Source of the DNA: DAHVFY01 sp040388665
GTDB lineage: Bacteria; Chlamydiota; Chlamydiia; Chlamydiales; Rhabdochlamydiaceae
Direction of reading: 5' to 3'
Length of the DNA stretch: 64,000 bases
NCBI GenBank assembly: GCA_040388665.1
Contig: JAZKBL010000042.1
Coordinates: 1 to 64,000 of the forward strand
In this document: positions 1-7,744 of the stretch, in pieces
Layout: the number at the start of each line of letters is the position of its first letter
How positions within the stretch are numbered: position 1 is the first letter of the stretch
Notes under the pieces: model-generated
The model's database searches: none
Seen by the model: only the letters and a program-made list of their open reading frames with translations
Told to the model about the DNA's origin: nothing
Position numbers and translations under genes: made by a program

Positions 1-29
1 GTGAAGCCGCGTACTCGCGGCGAACCGGC
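1..29 (+). repeat. Structured element, copy A (hairpin plus GAACCGGC)
   Basis: A perfect 6-bp stem (GCCGCG/CGCGGC, positions 6-11 and 16-21) with loop TACT is followed by GAACCGGC at 22-29. Copies B (6076-6099) and C (7790-7813) have the same layout and flanks, but the stem is GCGACA/TGTCGC. Four base pairs therefore differ while pairing is kept. This copy lies just beyond the stop codon of a serine recombinase remnant. The family is not one I recognise. Confidence 0.6.
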
Positions 30-49
30 GGGGGAACCCGGAGACACAA

Positions 50-775
50 TCATCGGCAATCAATCGGACGAATAGTGCCGTTTTTGATCCCCATTAGGGT
101 AGAAAACGGCTCTTTTACCTCGAGAATGAGGCTTTTCTTATCGTCCATTTTTAAGTTCTGAAATACCAAATTTAAGATTTGGCGTTTTTCAGCCACTTCA
201 GAACTCTGAAAAATTTCTCTAGAGCGTGCAGCAAGATGCATGACCAGATTAGCTGTTACGTAAAAATTCTCATCTGCATCGTGATGACGTCCCATCCCTT
301 CTAAAATCTCTGCTTGATGCGCCTTATAAGTACGGACTTTATCCAGGTACATCGTTTCATCGATTAACCCATCAAGCTTATCATCATACATTTGACTCAT
401 CCGATTTTGAATCTTCTCCTGTTCCCTTCTAAGATGATCCATACACTCTTTATGAAACCTGCTCTCAGAATCGTGAATCTCTTTTAGGTAGCCTGTTACC
501 CCATTAATTTGCTCTTGACTCAAGGCGATTTGATCAAAATACGTCGATAAAGTATTGACTAGAGGCTCTTCCCTTACATAGATACGCTTGCAACTCCCCT
601 TTGCATTTGTGCAGCTATAGTAGACATATCGTTTCTTCTTGATTTCAGGGGTAATCAAGCATCCACAATGCGAGCATGTAATTAATCCCCGCAGAACAAA
701 TGGCTCGCTCAGTGCTTTAAACGGTTTTTTATGAAAGCCGGCTGAAATATTTTGAACCTGATAAATTAGAGGGAT
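50..775 (-). pseudogene. Serine recombinase, 5'-truncated (zinc-ribbon and C-terminal part)
   Basis: The reading frame stays open from 775 down to the stop at 50. It encodes the recombinase zinc ribbon (ITCSHCGCLITPE, then YVYYSCTNAKGSCKR), the YVREE box and the coiled-coil C-terminal region of large serine recombinases. The N-terminal catalytic domain with its active-site serine is missing, because an in-frame stop lies at 776-778 and the upstream DNA belongs to the helicase-associated repeat gene on the other strand. An internal ATG at 658 could start a 202-residue product, but that product could not catalyse recombination. It is a remnant of an integrase-bearing mobile element, broken by a rearrangement near 755-775. 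Confidence 0.8.
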
Positions 776-1794
776 TTAGCGTAGCTACCTGGGTTAAGGG
801 GCAACGCCAGGCGTACCTTGAAGAATCTCTTTCAAAGGACAAAGTTGAAAGATTATCGAAATTGCCAGGTTGGTCCTGGCGGGTTTTTGATGATAGGAAT
901 AATCAAGGATTTGAAGCACTTGATTCATTTGTCAAGCGAGAGGGACATGCTCTTGTACCTACGGGACATATTGAAAATGGTTTCAATTTGGGCAGATGGG
1001 TTTCTCAAAAACGATTAGCTTATCAAAATCCAAACTCAAAGAATAAGCTTACCAAAGAAAATATCGAAAAATTTGAATCATCCCCTTGGTGGTTTTGGAA
1101 TGGGGATGAAGGACGCTGGGAGTGGGGCAAGCATTTTTTGCTAAAATTTATTGATAGAGAGGGTCATAGCCGAGTCAAGCACTCACATATTGAAGATGGA
1201 TTTGAACTTGGGCGATGGATTGGAATATGGAAATCTCTGTATAACAAAAAAAACCTTCCTCAGTGGAAAATCGATTTTTTTAGAGCTCTACCTCAGTGGT
1301 CTTGGGATGTGAAAGCTGATCGCTGGTATGAAGGCTTTAATATTTTGAAAGGGTATGTGCAAAGAGAAGGGCATGCCTCCGTCCCAGCTAAACATGTAGA
1401 AGGTAGTTTTAAACTAGGAGTCTGGATGCGCACCCAAAAATATTCATACATTAAACAATCCTATGGTAAAAAACTTTCCCAAGAAAAAATTAATCTATTG
1501 GAGTCTTTAGCTGAATGGTCATGGGATAACCAGATTGAGGAATCTTGGAATGAAGGCTATGAAGCTTTGATGAAATTCGTAAAAATCAATGGGCATGGAG
1601 ATGTCCCTGCGAGGCATGTTATGGAAGGATTTGAATTAGGTACTTGGGTTTCAGGACAAAGATACAGCTTTAAGGAAAAACGACTTCCGCCTGAAAGAAT
1701 TGCCCTCCTCGAAAAAATACATGGATGGGTTTGGAAAGGATCTCGCCAGAAGCCTACCTCAACTTCGACTATTTTAGAATCACCGTTTGGATGA
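766..1794 (+). pseudogene. Helicase-associated (HA) domain repeat protein, 5'-truncated
   Basis: The encoded protein is a tandem array of helicase-associated domains (PF03457 type), each about 65-75 residues. The pattern is W..GF..L..F..REGH..VP..H...GF.LG.WV..QR.., ending in a WSW or WVWK box. Four units follow the TTG at 862. A partial unit continues in the same frame upstream to about 766 (EGFSVATWVKGQRQAY), where it meets the opposing recombinase remnant. No helicase motifs are present in the window. The upstream sequence in frame has no convincing start, so I treat the gene as 5'-truncated by the same rearrangement that cut the recombinase. HA domains are thought to bind nucleic acid; the role of this fragment is unknown. 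Confidence 0.7.
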
Positions 1795-1849
1795 TGCAGT
1801 AAAATTAATAAATAGAAATGAATCAATACAATTATTAAGTGGAACTTAT

Positions 1850-2032
1850 ATGAGAGTAAAAATATTGAAGGGCGAATCAACCAAAGAAGTTGAACGAGAA
1901 ATTAATGATTTTTTAGCTGACAGAAATGACATAGAAGTAATCGACATTAAGGAAGTTTCATCTCAAAGAATGTATATTTTCATAGTTATCTACAAAAAAA
2001 ACCGCCAAGATGAATTAAATGAAGCCTCATAA
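1850..2032 (+). CDS. Cse60-like small protein
   Basis: A 60-residue protein beginning MRVKILKGES. It resembles the sporulation protein Cse60 family: a short beta-alpha-beta protein with a conserved VEREINDFL segment, an IEVIDI strand and a C-terminal hydrophobic strand ending in YKK. The frame is open from 1787, but I chose the ATG at 1850 because family members start MKVK or MRVK and AAGTGG lies about 8 nt upstream. Despite the family name, these proteins occur in non-sporulating bacteria and have no proven function. It follows the truncated HA-repeat gene. Confidence 0.5.
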   Translation: MRVKILKGESTKEVEREINDFLADRNDIEVIDIKEVSSQRMYIFIVIYKKNRQDELNEAS

Positions 2033-2112
2033 TTTTCTTTAAAAAAATCTGTATTCATTTTTCGGAATCAGTATAGCATTTAAAGAGAGTGAACAAAAAA
2101 GGAAAGTTTTCA

Positions 2113-2229
2113 ATGAATAATTCTTTGCTTCTAATTAGTATCCTTGTTATGGGAATTGGAATCGGCTTGCGAATAGGCAAGGCTCTTTATTTGAGGCGAA
2201 CTCATAGAAACGCCAATGACCGGATTTAA
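2113..2229 (+). CDS. Small single-span membrane protein (38 aa)
   Basis: A 38-residue ORF with AGGAAAG about 7 nt before the ATG. It begins MNNSLLLISILVMGIGIGL, one strongly hydrophobic span, followed by a basic tail (RIGKALYLRRTHR). This follows the positive-inside pattern of a small inner-membrane protein. It lies 7 bp from the convergent dinD stop codon. No family is recognised. The ribosome-binding site and clean topology make it more than a random ORF, but size limits confidence. Confidence 0.45.
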   Translation: MNNSLLLISILVMGIGIGLRIGKALYLRRTHRNANDRI

Positions 2230-2236
2230 TAAACAG

Positions 2237-3136
2237 TTATGGATCTTGTTGCCCTTCCGTTGAATCCAAATGATTAGCGATGCCTAATGAGTCTTTAGGA
2301 TCAAGGGTTAGACGAGTGGGCGCAGCCTTTAGTCGCTTCTGAACCATTTTAATGGACTCTGCAGGGGGGATATTTTCAGGAAGGGTCCCATCGATTCTAG
2401 AAATTGCAGCTCGCACTTCTTTACCAACTTCCTCATGCGCATCAATAGCATCTCTTTGGTTGAAGATCTTTTTCTTCTTCAGCTTTTCCTTTGTTTGAGT
2501 CATCCGAAAAAGATTAGCGGCAAGTTCAGTTGTGTTCATTCGATCCATGAGTTGCTCTTTAGGAGCAATCCCTTTCCTTGCTTTAATCGCATCTGTTCCT
2601 AAACCACCATAAAGTCCTTTGTAGCCTGCATCGTGGAAAATGCCAAACATCGAATTTTGAACGCCTGCTTCGCGAGCCGCACCAGACAAAGCCTTGAATT
2701 CGACTTTTGCCTGTTCCCGTGTTTCCAGTCGTTGCATATCTGCGGCCATTTGATCTGAAATTTCTTGCCGTCTGGCCTGAATTGCGAAATATTTTTGTGC
2801 GTGCGCAATTTCAGGTTTCCTAGGATCTCCATTTTGGGCAATAAGATAGCAGGCAAAGCGCGAAAGATGATAGTCCTCCAAGTTTCTGTCTGTTTTGCTC
2901 CCAATGCTGACCATTTTGCGCGCGTCCGCAAAATGGTTTTGCGGGTCATTACCAGATTGCTCACAAGACTTTATAGCTTTTTTAATTGCATTTTTGAAGT
3001 CGCGCCAGTTGGAATATCCCAAGCAAGGTTGTAGATTTCGAGCGCTCCAGTACTCCACACCATACTGGTTGAGTTTTTTTAAGGATTCAAAGGACAGGTC
3101 AGTGGTTATAGAAAGCGAATCGTTAGATTGATCCAT
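2237..3136 (-). CDS. dinD: DNA damage-inducible protein D
   Basis: The 299-residue product matches Escherichia coli DinD along its length. It has an N-terminal BRO-N-like region (EYWSARNLQPCLGYSNWRDF), the SRFACYLIAQNGDPRKPEIA block, the YFAIQARRQE segment and the C-terminal GYKGLYGG and TELAANLFRMTQTKEKL blocks. DinD belongs to the SOS response in E. coli and is reported to inhibit RecA filament activity. Here it is a single gene facing small hypothetical genes, in an accessory setting beside recombinase debris. I see no clear LexA box upstream, so SOS control cannot be claimed. Confidence 0.88.
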   Translation of the reverse strand: MDQSNDSLSITTDLSFESLKKLNQYGVEYWSARNLQPCLGYSNWRDFKNAIKKAIKSCEQSGNDPQNHFADARKMVSIGSKTDRNLEDYHLSRFACYLIAQNGDPRKPEIAHAQKYFAIQARRQEISDQMAADMQRLETREQAKVEFKALSGAAREAGVQNSMFGIFHDAGYKGLYGGLGTDAIKARKGIAPKEQLMDRMNTTELAANLFRMTQTKEKLKKKKIFNQRDAIDAHEEVGKEVRAAISRIDGTLPENIPPAESIKMVQKRLKAAPTRLTLDPKDSLGIANHLDSTEGQQDP

Positions 3137-3182
3137 AAGGCATATCTCCGAAAATTTTATGAGGATGCTAAGTCAAGATTTT

Positions 3183-3222
3183 AATGCGTTCATGAAATTT
3201 TTTCCAATTAGAAGTTCTGATT
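3183..3222 (+). repeat. Intergenic repeat R, copy 1 (partial)
   Basis: The sequence AATGCGTTCATGAAA, a T run and CCAATTAGAAGTTCTGATT matches the first 40 bases of the R family (copies at 4276, 5930, 7699 and 9354). The CGTCCGATTGCC tail of the full repeats is missing. It lies upstream of dinD (minus strand) and of the secreted protein gene at 3323. Confidence 0.6.
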
Positions 3223-3322
3223 TAAGGTGATCTCTCTTCAGATATCCGACATACAAAAATCAGTTGCATAAAAAATCTCAATTTAACACTCTGGTCATTA
3301 AATTTTTTTCTGGAGGTGAATC

Positions 3323-3913
3323 TTGCGTTTTAAAATGCTGTGTTTATCCGTTGCGTACTGTTTTAGCTGCAACATCTCCTATGCAAAAGAAAATGAACAT
3401 ACAACAACTAACCGAATCGCACACACTGTTATAAAAATATTAGTCGAACAACCAAATACAATAGAACATTGGACGCAAAATCGTGTTTATCTAAATCCGT
3501 CTAGAATTGCGATCACACGCCAAGGCGTTTTTACATGTACCTCTGATTCCATTGTCGAAATTCCAAGCTTTGCTGTTGATAACAATGGTTTGTATCTTCT
3601 TTGTAGCACTTCTGAAGTCAATGCGGCTGCACAAGAACATTATGACAACGCCACTCAATCTTTAATAGAATTCTTTGGACATGCCTGCGGAGCAGGAGCT
3701 ACTATAGAAATTCCTCCTGTATCAATTTTTGAAGGATATAAAGCCGTTCAAGCCCTTAAAGATGCTGCTAGTGAATATATCAGAGGATTGCAAGAAGAAG
3801 GAAAAATCCTTCCAGGAGTACCACCCGCAAATTTACCAGCTCCTCGATCTACAGCCCAACCGAATTTCGATACTCCTCCAATAAACTTACCACCCATCAG
3901 AGGTATTCAATGA
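3323..3913 (+). CDS. Secreted protein of unknown function
   Basis: A 196-residue protein with an N-terminal signal peptide (MRFKMLCLSVAYCFSCNISYA, cleavage likely after SYA) and a proline-rich C-terminus with repeated PP, LPAP and NLPP segments. The start is taken as TTG at 3323 because GGAGG lies 6 nt upstream, whereas the next ATG at 3335 would be 18 nt away. Three cysteines occur in the mature part. The stop overlaps the next ATG in an ATGA arrangement, so it is co-translated with the membrane protein at 3910. No family is recognised. Confidence 0.7.
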   Translation: MRFKMLCLSVAYCFSCNISYAKENEHTTTNRIAHTVIKILVEQPNTIEHWTQNRVYLNPSRIAITRQGVFTCTSDSIVEIPSFAVDNNGLYLLCSTSEVNAAAQEHYDNATQSLIEFFGHACGAGATIEIPPVSIFEGYKAVQALKDAASEYIRGLQEEGKILPGVPPANLPAPRSTAQPNFDTPPINLPPIRGIQ

Positions 3914-4230
3914 ATGAAGATCAATTCGGAGCCCTTATCATCGGGATTGGGATTATATGGTTACTTTGTAAATATTGGAAAACCCGCATACCACGCACCT
4001 TGTCCTGCGCAGTTATTCTAATATGTCTACAACTCTCTAGGTGGCCACTTCTCTTGCCGATTAAGTTTTCTTTTGCTTTAGCTGCTTTTTATGCTGCAGG
4101 ACTCATTATTTATAATAGAAAGCGCAAAAAAGACCCCAACGCTTACATATATGGTCTGCTTTTCATCTGTTTTGGGGGTGTTTTTTTAGTAGAAGCTTAT
4201 TTCAAATACTTCCACGGCGTTGGAAATTAA
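3910..4230 (+). CDS. Four-span membrane protein of unknown function
   Basis: A 106-residue hydrophobic protein with about four membrane spans (near residues 6-22, 30-48, 54-70 and 82-98), separated by basic loops such as YNRKRKKDP. Its ATG overlaps the TGA of the secreted protein upstream, so the two probably form a translationally coupled pair, perhaps a secreted factor and a membrane partner. No recognisable family; the partnership is inferred from overlap only. Confidence 0.65.
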   Translation: MNEDQFGALIIGIGIIWLLCKYWKTRIPRTLSCAVILICLQLSRWPLLLPIKFSFALAAFYAAGLIIYNRKRKKDPNAYIYGLLFICFGGVFLVEAYFKYFHGVGN

Positions 4231-4275
4231 CCTGCTCTACTAGCTCTAAATTTTTGAGTCCCATAAAGCTTTGGA

Positions 4276-4312
4276 GATGCGTTCGTAGTTTTTCCCAGTC
4301 AAAAGCTCTGAA
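4276..4312 (+). repeat. Intergenic repeat R, copy 2 (diverged)
   Basis: ATGCGTTCGTAG, a T run and CCCAGTCAAAAGCTCTGA match the core of repeat R with several substitutions. The copy lies between the membrane protein gene and the methyltransferase gene, again at a unit boundary of the accessory island. Confidence 0.5.
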
Positions 4313-4354
4313 CACACTCCTCTATCCCCAGGCAATTATTCTGAACAACCACCC

Positions 4355-4395
4355 CTAGACTCAAATTGAGTATGTCCACTATACTCTCATAAAAG
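4355..4395 (+). repeat. Intergenic repeat S, copy 1
   Basis: CTAGACTCAAATTGAGTATGT and the following bases recur at 7016-7056. The core ACTCAA-A-TTGAGT is a perfect inverted repeat. It lies 20 nt upstream of the methyltransferase start here, and downstream of the HAD gene in the second copy. Confidence 0.55.
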
Positions 4396-4415
4396 TTTGA
4401 TAACGCAAAGAATCG

Positions 4416-5195
4416 ATGACAGATCATAAAACTTGGGTTAAAAATATTTATGACAAAGTTTCTCCCGATTATGGAGGAAAAAATTACCCCTTTTTTAACT
4501 ATTTTGGAGAGAGATTAGTATTACTCGGCTCCCCTTCCATTGGTGATAAGATATTAGATGTTGCCACAGGAAGAGGGGCTGTTTTGTTCCCTGCAGCAAA
4601 GCTCGTTGGGCCTAAAGGGACTGCCATAGGAATTGACCTGAGTCCTAGGATGATCGAGGAAACTACAAGAAAAGCCACTTCCCCTTGGATTGAACTTCAC
4701 CAAATGGATGCAGAACACCTCCTATTTCCTGATTACTCTTTTGATCTGGTATTTTGTGCTTTTGCTTTATTTTTCTTTCCCAATATTGCCCAAGCCTTAT
4801 CTGAATGCAAACGAGTGCTAAAACCTCATGGCCGTTTTACAGCATCCACTTTTGGCAAAAAAGATTCTCTCAATGCATGGATTTTCGAAAAAATAAAAAA
4901 CTGTGGCGTTATCTTAACACTCACCATAACCGCATTAGATGATGCCGCTGCTTTACGTAAAGTGCTTGCTAACGCCGGCTTTACCCAAATCGAAATTCAC
5001 GAAGAGTCGAAAATATTCTGGCATGAAAATGCAGAAGATTGGTGGAACTCGCTTTGGACTCATGGTGTTAGAGCCCGATTAGAGCAACTTTCACCTGACG
5101 ATTTAGAAAAACTAAAGGAAGAAGCTTTATCATATGCAGGTAAGGGCAGAATAAGTGAAGAACGTTATGTCCTTTACGCTATTGCTAAACCCTAA
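4416..5195 (+). CDS. Class I SAM-dependent methyltransferase (UbiE/Methyltransf_11 type)
   Basis: A 259-residue protein with the class I fold signature: motif I DVATGRGAVLFPAA near residue 48, the acidic GIDLSPRMIEE loop binding the SAM ribose, QMDAEHLLFPDYSFDLVF near residue 95 and the post-motif LKPHGRF. It most resembles UbiE-like Methyltransf_11 enzymes acting on small molecules. The substrate cannot be read from sequence. It is a lone cassette-like gene flanked by repeats S and R. I see no signal peptide, unlike several other enzymes of this island. Confidence 0.8.
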   Translation: MTDHKTWVKNIYDKVSPDYGGKNYPFFNYFGERLVLLGSPSIGDKILDVATGRGAVLFPAAKLVGPKGTAIGIDLSPRMIEETTRKATSPWIELHQMDAEHLLFPDYSFDLVFCAFALFFFPNIAQALSECKRVLKPHGRFTASTFGKKDSLNAWIFEKIKNCGVILTLTITALDDAAALRKVLANAGFTQIEIHEESKIFWHENAEDWWNSLWTHGVRARLEQLSPDDLEKLKEEALSYAGKGRISEERYVLYAIAKP

Positions 5196-5285
5196 TTTAA
5201 ACTCATTATTCTTACAGCAAGAAAGTTCATGTCTCAAAAAAATCAAACTTGCCAGTGATAATTAAGCTCCGGTCTTTTATTTTTT

Positions 5286-5876
5286 TTAAAGATCTCTTTG
5301 TGTGATAGCGTACATTTTTCTATCTGAGGGCTTACCTTGTTGGATTTTGTAACTGCGCAATAATCCCTCGTATTGCATACCACATTTTTCCATGACTCTG
5401 GAACTCTGATTGTTGTCAGGATGGCAAGATCCTTGAATTCTCACAAGTTTCAAAGTTTCAAACCCGAATCTAATTAATTCTTGGGCAGTTTCTGTTGCAT
5501 ATCCCTTATTCCAGGCGCTACGAGCAAAAACAAAGCTAATTTCTCCACGTTTTTGTCCGATAGACAAATCAAAAAAAGTACACAACCCAACGATTACGTT
5601 TGTAGTTTTTTCTAGGACAATCCATGGAAGCGTTGTATGTTGATTCAGAGAGCTTTCTATGTATCTTTCAGCTTCTTCCAATGTGCTCTGTAAATTGATC
5701 GCAGTCAATTTTACGACTTCTTTATCAGATGTAATTGCAAATAAATCCTGTGCATCTTCGATTGTAAGTTTACGCAAGATTAATCTCTTTGTTTCTAGTG
5801 CGGGTGTCTCAATAGCATAGGGACTGCTGATGAACAAGGTGACAAAACAGAAAAAACCAACCACAAAACTTTTCAT
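5286..5876 (-). CDS. GNAT (RimJ-like) acetyltransferase with signal peptide, copy 1
   Basis: The 196-residue protein has two parts. Residues 1-21 are a textbook Sec signal (MKSFVVGFFCFVTLFISSPYA). From about residue 27 it is a RimJ/RimL-type GNAT: the start ETKRLILRKLTIEDAQDLF, the FARSAWNKGYATETAQELI acetyl-CoA loop and the SSRVMEKCGMQYEG C-terminal block are all present. GNAT enzymes of this class acetylate N-termini or small molecules in the cytosol, so an export signal is unexpected. A second, nearly identical copy lies at 8710. The visible differences are M/L in the SSRV.EKCG block and T/I near the C-terminus. Acetyl-CoA availability outside the cytoplasm is an open question. Confidence 0.85.
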   Translation of the reverse strand: MKSFVVGFFCFVTLFISSPYAIETPALETKRLILRKLTIEDAQDLFAITSDKEVVKLTAINLQSTLEEAERYIESSLNQHTTLPWIVLEKTTNVIVGLCTFFDLSIGQKRGEISFVFARSAWNKGYATETAQELIRFGFETLKLVRIQGSCHPDNNQSSRVMEKCGMQYEGLLRSYKIQQGKPSDRKMYAITQRDL

Positions 5877-5929
5877 ATTCCCTCGATTGTTTCGATTATC
5901 TAATTTTTCTCAAGCTGAATGAAAATTCT

Positions 5930-5988
5930 AATGCATCCATGAAGTTTTTTCCAATCAAAAGTTCTGATTACGTCCGATTGCCTGCAAA
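5930..5988 (+). repeat. Intergenic repeat R, copy 3 (full length)
   Basis: The sequence runs from AATGCATCCATGAAG through CCAATCAAAAGTTCTGATT to CGTCCGATTGCCTGCAAA. AATCA-7 nt-TGATT forms a short internal inverted repeat. It is directly followed by a strong terminator hairpin and then by structured element B. The same order is seen at 7699-7860. Confidence 0.8.
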
Positions 5989-5990
5989 GT

Positions 5991-6024
5991 AAAACTTCTC
6001 CCCAATGGGGAGAAGTTTTTTTTT
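5991..6024. terminator. Bidirectional Rho-independent terminator
   Basis: CTTCTCCCC (5995-6003), loop AAT, GGGGAGAAG (6007-6015) and nine T residues form a near-ideal intrinsic terminator on the plus strand. The AAAA before the left arm gives a weaker U tract in the other direction. The terminator at 7745 has the same flanks but an unrelated stem sequence. Confidence 0.85.
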
Positions 6025-6070
6025 GCCGATGAAGGAAGCCAATAGTTTGGCTTCCGTTCGGAACTCGAAG

Positions 6071-6170
6071 TGAAGCGACATGCTTGTCGCGAACCGGCTT
6101 TCGGGACGAGACAAAAAAATATCGCCATAAGCGATATTTTTTCGCCCGCCAGAAAGGAGTCCGATCCCCT
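6071..6170 (+). repeat. Structured element, copy B
   Basis: GTGAAGC opens a perfect hairpin (GCGACA, loop TGCT, TGTCGC, 6076-6091) followed by GAACCGGCTTTC. A second hairpin follows (AAAAAATATCGC/GCGATATTTTTT, 6115-6143), and the element ends AGAAAGGAGTCCGATCCC. Copy C (7785-7860) keeps the flanking words but has a different second hairpin. An additional hairpin, GGAAGCC...GGCTTCC near 6040, precedes the element here. Together with the repeat and terminator this fills the 420-base gap 5877-6296, in which I see no credible gene. Confidence 0.6.
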
Positions 6171-6296
6171 TACTCTTCAGTCTGTAACTCTTTCAATCTT
6201 TTCCTTCATCCTCTTTATTTTGTTATCAATAAAAAAAACAAATATAGTACAATAGCGCCTTCAAAAAACAAATCCATACGTCTTAAGGTTTTATAT

Positions 6297-6968
6297 ATGA
6301 GTACAATTCAAGCTGTTTTCTGGGATTATGACAATACTATTCTTGCAACTGCTGATGCACACTGGAAAAAACACCAAACAGTTCTAGCTCAACATGGAAT
6401 TGAATTAAGTGAAGTATTCAGAAAAAAAATCTACGAAAATAATGGCAACCAGAATTGGGCATGGATGAAAAACGAACTGGGTTTAGATGTCCCCGAAAAA
6501 GAATATCTTGAAGCAGTTGATTTTGAATTTCAGAAACATATAACCAACCTAGCAATTCGTCCAGGGGTTACCGAACTCTTTGAACTAATAGAAAAGTTAG
6601 GCATACCACAAGCTATTATAACAAATGCTCGCAGAGACTCAGCCAAGCCTGTACTGGACGAAAAAAAAATCACATCTTTTATGCAATTTATTCTTTTTAA
6701 AGAAGATTACGAAGGTAGAAAGCCTGAACCCACTCCATATCTCCGTGGTTTTGAAAAAATGCAAATCATCCTAGAAAAACCCATCGAACCTAAAAAATGC
6801 ATTGCTATTGAAGATGATCCTAATGGAGTTGCGTCTGCTCATGCAGCTGGTGCTACTGTCATTCAACGCAAGCTCACTGAAAACGAAGTAGATAGTCCTT
6901 ATGCAGACTACTGCTGCTTTCACAAGGATGCTTTTATAAAAATCGTAACAAGTTTACTAAAAACATAA
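6297..6968 (+). CDS. HAD-superfamily hydrolase
   Basis: The 223-residue protein has HAD motif I (FWDYDNTIL, nucleophile Asp), motif II threonine in AIITNAR, a motif III lysine in EGRKPEPTPY and motif IV ECIAIEDDPNGV-like residues (CIAIEDDPNGVASAHAAG). This is the Cof-independent, phosphoglycolate phosphatase/beta-phosphoglucomutase branch with a helical cap. The start is ATG 6297, with TTAAGG about 9 nt upstream; the longer open frame to 6084 runs through the structured element and is not credible. The substrate is probably a small phospho-metabolite. No export signal is seen here. Confidence 0.85.
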   Translation: MSTIQAVFWDYDNTILATADAHWKKHQTVLAQHGIELSEVFRKKIYENNGNQNWAWMKNELGLDVPEKEYLEAVDFEFQKHITNLAIRPGVTELFELIEKLGIPQAIITNARRDSAKPVLDEKKITSFMQFILFKEDYEGRKPEPTPYLRGFEKMQIILEKPIEPKKCIAIEDDPNGVASAHAAGATVIQRKLTENEVDSPYADYCCFHKDAFIKIVTSLLKT

Positions 6969-7015
6969 AAAGTTTCACGTCCATGATTGACTCTGATGTG
7001 GGACCAATCCCATTT

Positions 7016-7056
7016 CTAGACTCAAATTGAGTATATCTGCTACCCCTTCATAAAAA
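7016..7056 (+). repeat. Intergenic repeat S, copy 2
   Basis: CTAGACTCAAATTGAGTAT followed by a CT-rich tail and TCATAAAA matches 4355-4395. It lies between convergent genes (HAD and the DUF2442 gene), where it could form a small hairpin through ACTCAA/TTGAGT. Confidence 0.55.
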
Positions 7057-7073
7057 CACGGCACAGTTTTTTG

Positions 7074-7325
7074 CTAATTTTCAGAAAGCTTATCTCTCAA
7101 AACATAAGGGTCCAAATCAATCTCTTCTCCCCAAGCCAAAGTATCTGTCTTAGGGTCAACATATACCCGATTGAAAAACTCGATCGATTCCCATGCCTCA
7201 AAGACACCTTTGCCGACAAGATCACTTAAGTCAACTTCACCTTCTAAGCCGTCATCAAAACGTATCCACACACAATAATTTGGAAGCGCTTTGCAAGCGA
7301 CAATTTTTGTTCTTTTGAAATCCAT
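7074..7325 (-). CDS. DUF2442 family protein
   Basis: An 83-residue protein of the DUF2442 type: MDFKRTKIVACKALPNYCVW, the FDDGLEGEVDLSDLVGKGVF block and a DTLAWGEEIDLDPY C-terminal signature. An ATG further upstream at 7382 would add 19 residues overlapping the DUF4160 gene. I prefer 7325 because family members begin at the equivalent position. Together with the gene at 7336-7596 it forms a pair common in mobile and genomic-island DNA and proposed as a toxin-antitoxin-like module, although this is not proven. Confidence 0.75.
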   Translation of the reverse strand: MDFKRTKIVACKALPNYCVWIRFDDGLEGEVDLSDLVGKGVFEAWESIEFFNRVYVDPKTDTLAWGEEIDLDPYVLRDKLSEN

Positions 7326-7335
7326 ATCTCCATAT

Positions 7336-7596
7336 TTATTGGAGAGGCGGTATTTTTTGTAGCTTTTTGTGATTAGCAGCATTATCCCACTCCTTCAGTA
7401 AGAGCCCTTGATTCATCTGCGCCCATTCCATTACTAGACTCAAAGCTCGCGGCATTAACTTTCCCTTTAAAATCCCAAGCGGCGCAATCTGTATTAATAC
7501 CTCATCATCTCCATATCTTGCATGAAAATGAGGCGGAGCATGATCACTATAATACATCAGAATTAGAATACCAAAAAACTCTGAAATTGTCGGCAT
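7336..7596 (-). CDS. DUF4160 family protein
   Basis: An 86-residue protein with the DUF4160 hallmark: MPTISEFFGILILMYYSDH followed by PPHFHARYGDDEVLI. The start, the PPHFHA motif and the helical C-terminus cover the whole family length. It is the upstream partner of the DUF2442 gene, 10 nt away in the same orientation. DUF4160-DUF2442 pairs recur in very different bacteria, usually as isolated two-gene units, consistent with an addiction or regulatory pair. Biochemical function is unknown. Confidence 0.78.
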   Translation of the reverse strand: MPTISEFFGILILMYYSDHAPPHFHARYGDDEVLIQIAPLGILKGKLMPRALSLVMEWAQMNQGLLLKEWDNAANHKKLQKIPPLQ

Positions 7597-7698
7597 GAGT
7601 CACTCCTTAAATGCCACTATCAAATTTAGACCGTAATCCTATGCCAACTATTTAATTTTTCTAAAGAAAATTCCGGAAAACCCGAGCTTTCCCTCAAG

Positions 7699-7743
7699 CC
7701 CCTTCCAATCAAAAGTTCTGATTACGTCCGATTGCCTGCAAAA
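7699..7743 (+). repeat. Intergenic repeat R, copy 4
   Basis: CCTTCCAATCAAAAGTTCTG, then ATTACGTCCGATTGCCTGCAAA, is identical to copy 3 in its central and right parts, while the left flank (ATGCATCCATGAAG) is lost. As in copy 3, a terminator and a structured element follow. Confidence 0.75.
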
Positions 7744-7744
7744 C

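Larger units (their letters stand above)
5274..5990. repeat. 717-bp duplication containing GNAT gene, copy 1
   Basis: This segment recurs at 8698-9414 with only scattered substitutions. It spans the 3' flank, the whole GNAT gene, its 5' flank and repeat R. Outside these limits the two loci differ completely. The duplication is direct, since both genes lie on the minus strand, and it is about 3.4 kb from its partner. Confidence 0.9.

Noticed and set aside
1557..1880. Minus-strand ORF across the HA-repeat gene
   Set aside because: It is antisense to clearly repeated coding sequence and has no recognisable domain.
6070..6296. N-terminal extension of the HAD gene at 6297
   Set aside because: The longer frame translates the structured element and terminator-like hairpin; ATG 6297 has its own ribosome-binding site and starts the HAD domain.
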